Positions 1 to 7,870 of a DNA stretch of 64,000 bases are shown piece by piece. A program made the position numbers and the translations under genes. The notes beneath the pieces were generated by a model. The model saw only the letters and a list, made by a program, of their open reading frames with translations, was not told the origin of the DNA and ran no database searches. The stretch is from VAZQ01 sp963771845 (GTDB lineage Bacteria; Pseudomonadota; Alphaproteobacteria; Rhizobiales; Xanthobacteraceae), in the NCBI GenBank assembly GCA_963771845.1, contig CAVYVC010000041.1, forward strand, positions 1-64,000, read 5' to 3'. Position 1 is the stretch's first letter. Each line of letters starts with the position of its first letter.

Positions 1-435
1 GAGCAGCAACGCGCAATCGCAGCTCAAGAATTTGAGCCCTACTCAAAGAACCAGGACGCTCTGGTCGAGGCCATGGTGCCCGAACTGAGCTCCAATGCCG
101 ATGCGAGTGTCAGGACGCGGCTTCAGACGGAAGCGCTCGAGATGCTGCAAAGCGCTGGATTCGACAACAAGGAGCTTACGCGGGCATGGAATGGCGGAGA
201 ACGCTTCAGCATGCGGGACGCGCGCGTGCAGCGCGTGATCGCAGACGCAGCGAAGTGGAGAATGGCGCAAGCCAAGGCGGTCGCTGCTGCCAAGAAGCCC
301 GTGCCGCCGGTGCAAAGACCTGGCGTTTCACAACGCACGTTTCAGGCCGATTACTTGCCGCCACTCAAAGGCGAAATGTCGCTGAAGGATGCAGCCAAGT
401 ATCGCGCCGCCGTGCTCGCGCAGAGACGGGTGTAG
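1..435 (+). CDS. Phage-type hypothetical protein, C-terminal part (gene starts before the window)
   Basis: The reading frame is open from the first base of the window and ends at a TAG, so at least 144 residues of the C-terminus are present and the start is outside. The protein is hydrophilic and rich in Ala, Lys and Arg, with a Pro-rich linker (KKPVPPVQRPG) before a basic tail. I recognise no catalytic motif. Its position at the head of a run of short overlapping genes in an integrative element suggests a phage or island accessory function, for example DNA binding or scaffolding, but that is inference. Confidence 0.55.
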   Translation, partial: EQQRAIAAQEFEPYSKNQDALVEAMVPELSSNADASVRTRLQTEALEMLQSAGFDNKELTRAWNGGERFSMRDARVQRVIADAAKWRMAQAKAVAAAKKPVPPVQRPGVSQRTFQADYLPPLKGEMSLKDAAKYRAAVLAQRRV

Positions 436-438
436 CAA

Positions 439-630
439 ATGCGTCCGACGCCCCCAGCCGCGCCCATGCAGCCTTCCCGCCCAGCCATCCCGTGTCCCGA
501 GTGTGCTGCGCTGGAGGATGCGAAGGCTCGCCTTGTTCAGTCGGGCAAGCTGCGCGATGCGAAGGTGGTGAGGCTCGGCCTGCGCGAGCAACACAAACGG
601 AGAAAAGAAAATGGTTGGCGTGCTGCCTGA
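439..630 (+). CDS. Small hypothetical protein with a CPEC motif
   Basis: A 63-codon frame begins three bases after the previous stop codon and overlaps the next gene by 20 bases, which fits the tight packing of this cluster. The N-terminal third is Pro-rich and is followed by a CPEC pair and a charged helix ending in basic residues. One Cys pair could bind zinc only in a dimer. Function is unknown. The gene is supported mainly by spacing and charge pattern. Confidence 0.4.
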   Translation: MRPTPPAAPMQPSRPAIPCPECAALEDAKARLVQSGKLRDAKVVRLGLREQHKRRKENGWRAA

Positions 631-1174
631 AGATTTTCGCGGCTGGCCGCCGGGGGTTTCCGGCTCGTGTCTCGACCCTGATCACCCTGTTGCGGTGGCG
701 ATCGAGACAACGCGCCAAATCAGAAACGTCGAGCAGCTCAGGACGCGGCTCGCACAAGACCTCGTCGGCGTGTTTGATGAGGACATGAAAGTCGAGACCG
801 ACCGACTGCTTGGCTTGCGCTCACCAAATACAACGCGCGCATATAAAAGCGCGTTCGGACGGTTCAAAAACTGGTGCGCCGAAAACCGGCTATCGAGCTT
901 GCCGAGCACGGACGAGGTCATCGGGCATTACATTGTCCACCTCCGGGGCGAGGGCACCAAGCCAAATACAATCGAGCGCGCCATCAGCGCCATCGCCTAT
1001 GTTCACAAGTTGTATGCGAACGGCGGGCACGACCTGGCCCACCATGGCGTCGACTTTCAGGCGCCCGTCGTGCGCGCAGCGTTACGCTGGGTTCGTCGTA
1101 TGGCCTCCACGCCTACCCCTCTTCAGTTGGAGTACAAACAGAAAGCAATCGAAGATGGCGAACAAGCCGTTTAA
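611..1174 (+). CDS. Stand-alone core-binding domain of a tyrosine recombinase (no catalytic domain)
   Basis: The 187-residue product has, from about residue 72 to 165, the helical SAM-like fold that binds the core site in phage integrases. Visible signature pieces are SPNTTRAYKSAFGRFKNWC, the HYIVHLRGEG helix and NTIERAISAIAYVHK. Integrases normally continue with about 180 residues holding R-K-HxxR-H-Y. Here the protein stops after RRMASTPTPLQ and the following DNA codes for unrelated small proteins. A GGAG ribosome site lies 8 bases before the ATG. It may be a decayed integrase or a domesticated DNA-binding protein. It overlaps both neighbours by about 20 bases. Confidence 0.6.
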   Translation: MVGVLPEDFRGWPPGVSGSCLDPDHPVAVAIETTRQIRNVEQLRTRLAQDLVGVFDEDMKVETDRLLGLRSPNTTRAYKSAFGRFKNWCAENRLSSLPSTDEVIGHYIVHLRGEGTKPNTIERAISAIAYVHKLYANGGHDLAHHGVDFQAPVVRAALRWVRRMASTPTPLQLEYKQKAIEDGEQAV

Positions 1175-1373
1175 GGAAGGCCAGAAGTGGGAAGGGCCAT
1201 ATTCCTCCAGCTCAAAAGGCAAAGACACAATGGGACGCGGCGGTGGCCGTGACGAGAGCGGCGACAACGTCGGCAGCGCATACGGGAACGTAAGCCGGCG
1301 TGCAGGCGAGAAGGGCTCGGGCGCGGAAGGTATGCAGAAAGACCCGCTGCGACGACAAAAGGGTGACCTGTGA
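1155..1373 (+). CDS. Small Gly/Ser/charged hypothetical protein
   Basis: The 72-residue product starts at ATG 1155 inside the end of the preceding gene, and its TGA overlaps the GTG of the next gene, a sign of translational coupling. It is strongly hydrophilic with low-complexity Gly, Ser, Lys, Arg and Asp stretches, no hydrophobic core and no motif I recognise. It is probably disordered. The same strand and overlapping junctions argue that it is a real member of the phage-like operon. Confidence 0.5.
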   Translation: MANKPFKEGQKWEGPYSSSSKGKDTMGRGGGRDESGDNVGSAYGNVSRRAGEKGSGAEGMQKDPLRRQKGDL

Positions 1374-1561
1374 AAGCACCGGTCAAGCTGCCGTTTCAGC
1401 TCGCCGCGGTCGAGGACGATGAGCCGGAAGGGCCGACGCCGCTGGAAATAATTGCTGCTGCGCATGCAGAGGGCAGCCGCGGGAATGTGGGTGAGGTCGT
1501 AGCGGCGCGAATTCTTAGCGACCTCAACGCCGCCGGCTACGCGATTACGCCCAAACAATGA
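1370..1561 (+). CDS. Small acidic hypothetical protein
   Basis: A 63-residue frame begins with GTG in a GTGA overlap with the previous gene and ends in an ATGA overlap with the next. It has an acidic middle (VEDDEPEG) and a predicted helix near the C-terminus. No domain is recognised. The overlapping junctions on both sides are the main evidence that it is translated. Confidence 0.55.
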   Translation: MKAPVKLPFQLAAVEDDEPEGPTPLEIIAAAHAEGSRGNVGEVVAARILSDLNAAGYAITPKQ

Positions 1562-1860
1562 AACCGGCCGCAGCAAGTAACAACGCGATGCTCGAAGGCG
1601 GCAACCCCGCTGACGAAGAATCGGCGAACAAGGTCCCGGTGAGCGAAGCCGAACTATTTGATAGGCTGGACGCCGAGCTGCGCCTGCGCGATGCGGCGCT
1701 GATACGCACGCCAAAGCCGCGCACGTCTCCGGTCGAGCCACCGGCATACTGGTACTGGGAGGCTGCCTTGCGGATCGGCGGCCGGGTGGTAGCCGTCGAC
1801 CTGGCCAAGCGCGCGGTCGAGCTCGGGGTTCTCGACGTGTCCATAGAAACTTTGGTGTGA
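1558..1860 (+). CDS. Hypothetical phage-like protein
   Basis: The 100-residue product begins at the ATG of an ATGA overlap. It has a charged N-terminal helix (AELFDRLDAELRLRDAALI) and an aromatic patch (PPAYWYWEAALRIGG) followed by a helix. No known domain is recognised. It is one of the short genes that fill the left part of the integrative element, and its expression is probably coupled to the gene before it. Confidence 0.55.
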   Translation: MKPAAASNNAMLEGGNPADEESANKVPVSEAELFDRLDAELRLRDAALIRTPKPRTSPVEPPAYWYWEAALRIGGRVVAVDLAKRAVELGVLDVSIETLV

Positions 1861-1863
1861 CGC

Positions 1864-2160
1864 ATGCTCATTGGTGCCGTCGATGCAAATCCTTTTGCCG
1901 CCAGCCAGGATGAAGAACTGCGGCGCGCCGAGGCTGCCCGCGATGCGGCTATGGCCAAGCTGCGAGAAGAGCTGCGCCCGATTGCCGAACGGGGCGGTTA
2001 CGACCTCGACGCATTTACAGCATTGGTTCTCCATAACCACCGGGACCCGGCGGCCTTTCAACAGATGCAAACAGCAGTATCCGGAGCAAAGAACCTGGCC
2101 GACGTGGCCAACCTCTTTCTCAAGTACCCGGCGCTGGCGCGGATGGTGAAACGCCCGTGA
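1864..2160 (+). CDS. Hypothetical helical protein
   Basis: A 98-residue product starts 3 bases after the previous stop. It is mostly helical and charged (DEELRRAEAARDAAMAKLREEL), which suggests a short coiled coil, followed by a helix with FLKYPALARM near the C-terminus. Function is unknown. Its stop overlaps the GTG start of the next gene. Confidence 0.55.
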   Translation: MLIGAVDANPFAASQDEELRRAEAARDAAMAKLREELRPIAERGGYDLDAFTALVLHNHRDPAAFQQMQTAVSGAKNLADVANLFLKYPALARMVKRP

Positions 2161-2510
2161 GCAGTGTCGCAACTCAGTTCAAGCCTGGGTGGCAGGGCGG
2201 CCCTGGCCGGGCGAAGGGCAGCCGCAACAAGCTGCAGAAGAACTTCGTCGAGGCGCTGGCCGCGGACTTTGAGGAACACGGCATTGGCGCCATCCGCATC
2301 GTGCGGGTGGAAGAACCCGCCCGGTATCTGCAAATCATCAGCAGCGTGCTGCCGCGCGAGTTCGTTGTCGAAACCAGCCTCGATGGGATCGACGACGACG
2401 AACTCGAGACCTTGATCACGCGCGCAAAGCAGCAGCTGCTCGCCGCACCGAAGCCCCCCATTGGAACGGAAACCGAAAAGTGTCTGGAGCTGACAGCAAA
2501 CAAGAGCTGA
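2157..2510 (+). CDS. DUF5681-like protein, possible small terminase-type DNA-binding protein
   Basis: The 117-residue protein begins at GTG 2157, overlapping the preceding stop. Its N-terminus carries FKPGWQGGPGRAKGSRNKL, the Gly/Arg/Lys signature of DUF5681 proteins, which often sit beside phage terminase large-subunit genes. A second DUF5681-type gene in this window (32965-33654) really does precede a terminase. Here no large subunit follows, so a packaging role cannot be shown. The C-terminal half is helical and acidic. It overlaps the next gene by 31 bases. Confidence 0.6.
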   Translation: MSSVATQFKPGWQGGPGRAKGSRNKLQKNFVEALAADFEEHGIGAIRIVRVEEPARYLQIISSVLPREFVVETSLDGIDDDELETLITRAKQQLLAAPKPPIGTETEKCLELTANKS

Positions 2511-3100
2511 TCGGCGAGTTGCCGCCGGATAAACTAGCGGCATTCGTGCGGCGGCTCGAGCAGGAGCGCGATGCAAGGAACGCAGCCAAGCTGCAATCCG
2601 GCGAAGGCGTCAAGGTTTTCGTCAGCCTGCACGATACCGGCAAAGGATTTGGCGACTACGAGGCGGCCAAGCAACGCGCGCTCAAGCAGGCGCAGCTGCC
2701 CGAGGACAAGACGCCGATCTACCAGGTGGTCAAGATCGACTTCACCGGCAAGCATCTGCCACCAGAGCCGCAACACGAACCGCTGGCCTATACGCCACCC
2801 GCACGCGCCGGCGATCCGGTGATACCGATGCCGGCTGACGAGCCCACTGCGTCCACGCCACAGCGCGTGATCATTGACGGGGCGGACCACGCAAGCGTGA
2901 TCGAAGGGTGGTTCAAGGTCGAGAACGGCGTGCTCATGCTATGTGATCTGCACGGCAATGCGCATGCCGAGCGGCACCGTCTCGGCAGTCACGACGACGA
3001 AGGCGCGGTGGCAAGAGTCCTGCTGCACAAGCGCACCAAGCAGCGGCCCGCTGACGCGTTCCACCGCACGCTCTACCACAAGCCAACCGGCATCATGTAG
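2480..3100 (+). CDS. Hypothetical protein of the integrative element
   Basis: The 206-residue product begins at GTG 2480 inside the previous gene. The N-terminal 50 residues are helical and charged. The middle is Pro-rich (HLPPEPQHEPLAYTPPARAG). The C-terminal 70 residues (VIEGWFKVENGVLMLCDLHG) form a small beta-rich region with several His residues. I do not recognise the family. Synteny suggests a phage or island protein. The long overlap with the upstream gene makes the exact start uncertain. Confidence 0.5.
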   Translation: MSGADSKQELIGELPPDKLAAFVRRLEQERDARNAAKLQSGEGVKVFVSLHDTGKGFGDYEAAKQRALKQAQLPEDKTPIYQVVKIDFTGKHLPPEPQHEPLAYTPPARAGDPVIPMPADEPTASTPQRVIIDGADHASVIEGWFKVENGVLMLCDLHGNAHAERHRLGSHDDEGAVARVLLHKRTKQRPADAFHRTLYHKPTGIM

Positions 3101-3121
3101 CGGGGCATGACACCATCGCAG

Positions 3122-3391
3122 CTAAACGATGCCTGTCGGCTTGCCAGTGCGGCCCAGCGTTGCGGTCCGCAGGTCCTCGACAATGCGGAGAGCTTTGACG
3201 AGGTGTTCGGGTGGAACCGCTTCGCCAGCCTGGATAGCGAGGTGCTCGACCTGGCTCGCCGCATGGTCAAAGCCCCGGCCGATAACGGCGGCAAGTCCGG
3301 CGTTAGATAGCTCGCGCAAGACTGCCGCGAGAACCTGTTGCAGGGCGAGCGTTTCAGCCGCCAGCAGCGTAATCTCCCTATCATGGTCCAT
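3122..3391 (-). CDS. Small helical hypothetical protein on the reverse strand
   Basis: The 89-residue product (ATG at 3391) is an all-helical protein with a balanced hydrophobic pattern (AETLALQQVLAAVLRELSNA, then VPPEHLVKALRIVEDLRTA) and ends in a conserved-looking TLGRTGKPTG tail. A 67-codon frame on the forward strand (3107-3310) covers the same DNA and is less protein-like, although it continues the forward operon. I prefer the reverse frame. Function is unknown. Confidence 0.5.
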   Translation of the reverse strand: MDHDREITLLAAETLALQQVLAAVLRELSNAGLAAVIGRGFDHAASQVEHLAIQAGEAVPPEHLVKALRIVEDLRTATLGRTGKPTGIV

Positions 3392-3426
3392 TAGCCCAAC
3401 TCGCGGATTCGCAGAATCTAAAGACT

Positions 3427-5244
3427 CTAAGTAGTTGATATCGCTTCGTGTGCCCCCCAAAGGTCTTCACTACAGGGGCGCTTACGGCCGTGGTGGCCCG
3501 GCGGTGACTTTCGGGGGTGGCTGAGCTGGCAGTTCGAGCGGAGCTTGTCGAGCAGCAGCTTCTGCTCCGGCTCCGCTTCGGTATAGCGAGTGAGCACGAG
3601 CTCACGGCCATCTGTTGTTGGTATGTGTACATCGATCATCTGAATGGCGGCGAACTTCTCCAATACGCTGCGTGGAGTAAGTCCAGGCGCCAGAGCATGC
3701 AGGCGCCGGCGTAGCGTGACGTGGAGGCAATAGGCGAGAAAGGCGATGAAGATGTGCGCTTCGACGCGTGGCTCATCTTGGTGGAAGATGGGCCGGATCG
3801 CGAGATCGCCCTTGAGGTTCTTGAAGGCTTCTTCGATCGCGACCAATTGCAGATAGTAGCTCCACAGCTGCGCTGGATCGCTCTCGGTAAGATTGGTGCG
3901 CAGGAGATATCGGCCCTCGCGCCGACGGGCTTGCCGCAGCTTGTCGCGCTTGAGCCGATAGCTCAACGTCGTGCTACCCTTGGGCACTTTGACGGCCACC
4001 AAGCGCCAAGCCGTCGGGGCATGGCTGCGGGCGGCACCAAGCTTCATCAATAGCTCCTCGCGGGTGAGCTTCATGGCGGCGATCTCTGTGAGCCGCTTCC
4101 ATAGCCACTTGAGCTGGCGTCGACGCATCGCTCGCTCCTTCGCCACGCGATCACGGCTCTGAGCGAAGACGTAGAGCTCGCCATCTTGCGGCAGAAGCTT
4201 CAGCTCAACTCCCGGCCGCGCCTGCTGCCATGGCTTGGCAAGCAGGTCTTGCTCCAGGCGGGTCAATCGTCCCTTCGGCGTGCCCACCAAGTATTGCACC
4301 GGCGGATCGCAGGCGCGCATCTCGCCCAAAACCTCCTCGGTGGGAACGCCGCGGTCCATCAGCCAGATGCGCCGCGCCTTGCCGTACTGGCGTTCAATCC
4401 CCTCGAGAAAGCCGCGCAGCGTTGCGTTATCCCGGGTATTGCCTGGCATCACCTCGTAGGCCAGCGGCAGCCCCTCGGGCGTCACCACCAACGCGATGAC
4501 CACCTGCACGCAGTCGGGCCGATGGTCGCGCGAGTATCCGTGGCGGCGCTTGTCGTCTTCCGGAAACGGCGGATCGGCCTCAAAATAAGTGCTGGTCAGA
4601 TCGTACAGCAGCAAGTCAAAGCTGACGTTGAACAAATCGCGCCATCGTCCGACCAAGTGGTCGAACAGCGGTTGCTTGTGTGCAAGCAACCGGTCGTGAC
4701 AAGCGTAGAGCTTGTGGATCTCCGCCAACGCAAAGTCCGCGCCCAGCAAATCTGCCAGCGCGCTGCGCTCAAACCATTCGCGGTGCAATCGCCATTCGCT
4801 GCCCGGTGCCAGCAGCCGGTACGCTGTCAACACGAATAGAACTTGATCCCAGCGCGTCCCCTTGCGGCTGGCCGGCAGCCGCTCTCCCCAGAACCGGTCG
4901 AGATGCAGCTCCCGCCACAGCGTCAGTGCCAGCCAGCATGCGCCCCACTGCCGCGCCCGACACAGCCGCACCTGCGACAGCTTCAGGCGGATGATCGAGC
5001 CATCCGGCAGCAGTCCTTCGCAGCGATCCTCGGGAAACAGCGACAGCGTCCGCGGCCGAGCGGCACTCTCGTCAAAGACTTCGATCGATTTGCGCCACGC
5101 CAGTTCCTGCGTGTCGTTGATCTCGCCCAGATACAGCACATGCCGCTGCACCACGCGTCCGCAGGCCACGCGTTTATTCTCGACAACGCTGAAGTAGCGG
5201 TGCTCCTTCCCATCCTTCTTCCGAATCGTTTGGCGCAAGAACAT
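3427..5244 (-). CDS. IS1634-family transposase
   Basis: The 605-residue product is a full-length DDE transposase of the IS1634 group in the IS4 superfamily. The N-terminal part (VENKRVACGRVVQRHVLYLGEIND) is typical of these proteins. The catalytic core shows the first Asp in YDLTSTYFE, the second Asp in LMDRGVPTEEV and the Glu in VAIEEAFKNLKGDL, with the later HIFIAFLAYCL helix. It cuts and pastes the element. No frameshift is seen, so it may still be active. The C-terminal tail after HPRKSPPGHHGRKR is probably fused to flanking sequence. Confidence 0.92.
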   Translation of the reverse strand: MFLRQTIRKKDGKEHRYFSVVENKRVACGRVVQRHVLYLGEINDTQELAWRKSIEVFDESAARPRTLSLFPEDRCEGLLPDGSIIRLKLSQVRLCRARQWGACWLALTLWRELHLDRFWGERLPASRKGTRWDQVLFVLTAYRLLAPGSEWRLHREWFERSALADLLGADFALAEIHKLYACHDRLLAHKQPLFDHLVGRWRDLFNVSFDLLLYDLTSTYFEADPPFPEDDKRRHGYSRDHRPDCVQVVIALVVTPEGLPLAYEVMPGNTRDNATLRGFLEGIERQYGKARRIWLMDRGVPTEEVLGEMRACDPPVQYLVGTPKGRLTRLEQDLLAKPWQQARPGVELKLLPQDGELYVFAQSRDRVAKERAMRRRQLKWLWKRLTEIAAMKLTREELLMKLGAARSHAPTAWRLVAVKVPKGSTTLSYRLKRDKLRQARRREGRYLLRTNLTESDPAQLWSYYLQLVAIEEAFKNLKGDLAIRPIFHQDEPRVEAHIFIAFLAYCLHVTLRRRLHALAPGLTPRSVLEKFAAIQMIDVHIPTTDGRELVLTRYTEAEPEQKLLLDKLRSNCQLSHPRKSPPGHHGRKRPCSEDLWGAHEAISTT

Positions 5245-5298
5245 GCGCCGGAATGAAACCTTCCCTCGCGTCCCGCAAGAGAGTAGGTCTTCACTACA
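3461..5298 (-). mobile_element. IS1634-type insertion sequence bounded by 14-bp direct repeats
   Basis: The same 14 bases, AGGTCTTCACTACA, occur at 3461-3474 and at 5285-5298, on either side of a full-length transposase gene. The repeats are direct, not inverted. They may be part of a larger target duplication or a recombination product, because IS1634 elements normally make short target duplications. Clear terminal inverted repeats could not be found by eye. The last 12 codons of the transposase run past the left repeat. Confidence 0.6.
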
Positions 5299-5459
5299 CT
5301 CGCTTTCGACCAGTCCGCCCCTTGCACATCAAACACTTGACGCGCAAAAATTCTCAAATCCGGCATCGAATCCGCGAAGATGGGTTAGCTGTCCTCCCGT
5401 GAACGCGCCGTGATAGGTCGTAGTGACTCCACGGTGGCCGCTGGTGAAGTGACAACAAA

Positions 5460-5489
5460 AGGCCGCCGAGCAATTAAGCCCAGCGGCCT
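5460..5489 (-). terminator. Rho-independent terminator-like hairpin
   Basis: AGGCCGC (5460-5466) pairs with GCGGCCT (5483-5489). On the reverse strand the stem is followed by TTTTGTT, and on the forward strand by CTTGTT, so it could act in both directions, better on the reverse strand. Confidence 0.55.
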
Positions 5490-5923
5490 CTTGTTCGGCG
5501 GATGGCACCCTTGACGGCGTTATGAGAACCAAGCAGCAGCGGGAACCGAGAGTGCCTTTCACTGAGCGGTAGATGCCGCCGATCACCAAACCGGAGTTAC
5601 CCCGTTGCTGCTATGCCTTACGAAACCCCGACGCCGCGGTGTCGTCAAGCCAAGGACGATGAGCGGCAGCGCGCCCGCTCATAACGGTCTGCTTGCTTAG
5701 GCGAGAGAAAATACCAGCATTGAGATCAAAGAAACCAGCAGGACGGCGATAGCCGTAGTCGCTGGTCTGCTCGACGGTCTGCCAAAGCTCAGCCGATTTC
5801 GTTGGGGATAGCAGGGGATATAAGGTCGGAGTTAACTTGATCCGACTCAAGGTTGTAATGATGCTGGCCGCGCTCTCTCCCCTGTTTGCAGCTTGGGGGG
5901 AGCAAAAAGGTTACCCCTGTGAA

Positions 5924-5965
5924 CAGAGCCCCGGCCAGTTTCGCCCGAAAAAGACCGGGGCTCTG
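5924..5965. repeat. Perfect 11-bp inverted repeat (stem-loop)
   Basis: CAGAGCCCCGG (5924-5934) and its exact complement CCGGGGCTCTG (5955-5965) enclose a 20-base loop. No T-run follows on the forward strand. The reverse strand has TTTTT about 18 bases beyond the stem. It could be an attenuator, a recombination site or a weak terminator. Confidence 0.5.
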
Positions 5966-6117
5966 ACCATTACCCGCTCTCCAGGTAGCCCATCGTGCTG
6001 CTGGCTTTAGTGGCTCGGCCCGACATCCCCATGGAGTGATGGGAAAGCGCGCGGTCAAACGGTTTTTGCCGGGACCGAGCCGCGCCGACTATTGTGGGTT
6101 AACTCATTCGTAGTGGA

Positions 6118-6210
6118 CTAAACTACCGCGGAAATAGCTTCAAGGACCGATGCGCAAAAGGCGGTCACTGCCGATACAACGGCCGGCGAACGGGTGAGAA
6201 ATTTGCGCAT
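6118..6210 (-). CDS. Putative 30-residue protein with strong ribosome site
   Basis: An ATG at 6210 is preceded by AAGGAGAG at ideal spacing and opens a 30-codon frame (MRKFLTRSPAVVSAVTAFC...) ending in TAG. The peptide has a basic N-terminus followed by a hydrophobic stretch rich in Val and Ala, like a short membrane peptide or leader. A perfect TGTGA-N6-TCACA site lies 55 bases upstream of the start. I know no family for it. The ribosome site and the regulatory site together make it plausible. Confidence 0.4.
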   Translation of the reverse strand: MRKFLTRSPAVVSAVTAFCASVLEAISAVV

Positions 6211-6264
6211 TAGTCTCTCCTTGGCTCGTCTGTGGCAAAACTAGCCCGCCCTTTGTCTTGAAGA

Positions 6265-6280
6265 TGTGATGCACATCACA
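6265..6280. promoter_or_regulatory. CRP/FNR-type binding site (TGTGA-N6-TCACA)
   Basis: The 16 bases TGTGATGCACATCACA match the CRP half-sites TGTGA and TCACA exactly with a 6-base spacer. CRP/FNR-family regulators are common in alphaproteobacteria. The site lies upstream of the 30-codon frame on the reverse strand and just beyond the 3' end of the serine recombinase gene. Confidence 0.5.
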
Positions 6281-6336
6281 AAAAGCAGCTTTTGATTGGC
6301 CGCATCAGCGCCGCCACACAGGCCTCACTGCCCGCT

Positions 6337-7023
6337 TCACGCGGCGACGGCGCTTGCGTCGAAAGGGCGGTTAAGAATGTCCGTGACCTGCACCGCGCTC
6401 CACTCACCGCCACGAGCAGTCTTGACCCCGCGCGCCGTCAGCGCCCTGGCAACGCCACGCAGGCTGCTGATGCCGCTTTGCCGGATCTCCCGGATGATGG
6501 GCAGCACATTGGCCGCAAACTTGTCGGCGGCCTCTATGCGGACCGCATTGGTTGCCTCAATGGTTCGCTCCCAGCGCGGGTTGCCCAGCTTCACGCCGCG
6601 GGCTTTTGCGGCGGCCAGCGCCTCCTTCGTGCGCGCAGAGATGGCCTCGCGCTCATGCTGCGCCACCGCCGCCAGGATATGGATCGTGAGCTTGTTGGCG
6701 TGCGGGTTGTCCGCAGCCACGAACTCAACGCCGCTGTCCATCAGCGCGGCAATGAACGCTAGGTTGCGGCTGAGCCTGTCGAGCTTGGCGATAACGAGCT
6801 TGGCCTTCTGTTTCTTGCAGGCTGCAAGCGCGGCGGCGAGCTGCGGCCGGTCGGCGTGCTTGCCGCTCTCCACCTCGGTGAAGTCGGCAACCAGTGTCCA
6901 GGAGCCGCCGTTCAAATAGTCCAGAACCGCGTTGCGCTGCGCTTCCAGGCCAAGGCCCGATTGGCCCTGCCGATCCGTGCTGACGCGGTAATACGCAACA
7001 AATTTGCCCCGATGTGCCGTCAT
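6337..7023 (-). CDS. Serine site-specific recombinase (resolvase/invertase family)
   Basis: The 228-residue protein has an N-terminal resolvase catalytic domain with AYYRVSTDRQGQSGLGLEAQ, where Ser15 is the nucleophile, and KLDRLSRN (residues 80-87) with the conserved Arg residues. The C-terminal part has a short helix-turn-helix region (SLRGVARALTARGVKTARGGEWSAVQVTDIL) as in DNA-invertase-type enzymes. Such enzymes cut and rejoin short DNA sites through a covalent Ser link. The gene lies directly behind a primase-helicase gene whose end is missing, so its arrival or a deletion probably caused that loss. The coding frame is intact. Confidence 0.9.
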   Translation of the reverse strand: MTAHRGKFVAYYRVSTDRQGQSGLGLEAQRNAVLDYLNGGSWTLVADFTEVESGKHADRPQLAAALAACKKQKAKLVIAKLDRLSRNLAFIAALMDSGVEFVAADNPHANKLTIHILAAVAQHEREAISARTKEALAAAKARGVKLGNPRWERTIEATNAVRIEAADKFAANVLPIIREIRQSGISSLRGVARALTARGVKTARGGEWSAVQVTDILNRPFDASAVAA

Positions 7024-7057
7024 TTCGCGCTCTCCCAGCCGGTGTGTGAGAACACAT

Positions 7058-7870
7058 TACCTTGGTTTCGTCCCAGCGCCGCCCGCGCTGCGTTTCCTGG
7101 GCCACGACCAGGCGGGCACCGCGCAGCTTGGCCAGGTCCGTCGGATGGCGCTCGTTCTTGCTGGCGATGAAGGTGCCCATGTCCGCCACCGTGGCGTAGT
7201 CCCCGAGTATTCGGGTGATCGTATTGATGAAGGTGCTCTTGCCATTGGCGCCGGTGCCGTAGGCGAAGACAAAGACGTGTTCGGTCGTGAAGCCGGTGCA
7301 GCAATAGCCGATGTAGCGTTGCAGGAAGCCCTGCAGCTCGGTGTCGCCGTCAGTGATGCGCATGAGAAAGTCGGTCCACTGCGGATGCGGCGTGCCGGCC
7401 GGGGCTGCGCTGCACGCCGTCTTTTTGGTGATGTAGTCGAGGGGATTGGGCGGCCGCCCGGCGCCGGTACTCAGGTCGTAAGTTGCAGCCGTCATGTCCC
7501 CTCCTCCTGTGTTGAAGAACCGCGGCTCGTCGTCCCACTGGGCAACGGTTGCCGCCAATCGCCGGTCGGCCGCTGCGAGCCGCGCGACGGCAGCAACGGT
7601 CTTTGCCGATGCGACCGCGCTTGCCGTTCCTGCCTTGTCACACGCGAGCGCCACCTCGCGGCAGATGGCGCGGGCCCGGTCGAATGCGTGCAGCGTGTCG
7701 TCGAGGGCCCAATGCGTGCCGGTGTGGCTCATCCAACGCGACCAGGCGGCGACGTAGCGCAGCTCGTGCATATGCCGGTCGGCGTAGGCCAGCGCGATCG
7801 CCTCTTCGGTGGCGGGGGAAAGCTCCCCGCTGTCCTCCAGCTCGCACAGCTTCACAATGTTTTCATGCAC
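7058..7870 (-). pseudogene. Phage/P4-type primase-helicase, truncated after Walker B
   Basis: The gene starts at GTG 7870 (GGAGG seven bases upstream, start overlapping the stop of the primase-polymerase gene). It codes for the helicase part of a phage replication protein. Residues 205-213 are GTGANGKST, the Walker A loop of an SF3-type helicase, and LVVAQET (254-260) is the Walker B strand. Homology ends at WDETKV (residue 271, base 7058). Beyond this the frame reads nonsense through the serine recombinase gene for about 110 residues. The sensor and arginine-finger regions are missing, so it cannot be a working helicase. A deletion or the insertion of the recombinase explains it. Confidence 0.8.

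Larger units (their letters stand above)
5299..6117. other. Gene-poor stretch with two hairpins
   Basis: No frame here looks protein-like on either strand. The frames at 5329-5589, 5611-5850 and 5789-6058 (all reverse) lack convincing ribosome sites and composition. The stretch holds a bidirectional terminator-like hairpin (5460-5489) and a strong 11-bp inverted repeat (5924-5965). It is probably debris between the IS element and the recombinase gene. Confidence 0.5.

Noticed and set aside
3107..3310. A 67-codon forward frame
   Set aside because: Overlaps a better, more protein-like reverse frame (3122-3391); cannot be fully excluded.
4186..4839. A 217-codon forward frame inside the transposase gene
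   Set aside because: Shadow of the transposase, which has all catalytic blocks on the reverse strand.
6725..7057. Continuation of the helicase frame through the recombinase gene
   Set aside because: It reads through the serine recombinase in the wrong frame and shows no similarity to helicases after WDETKV.
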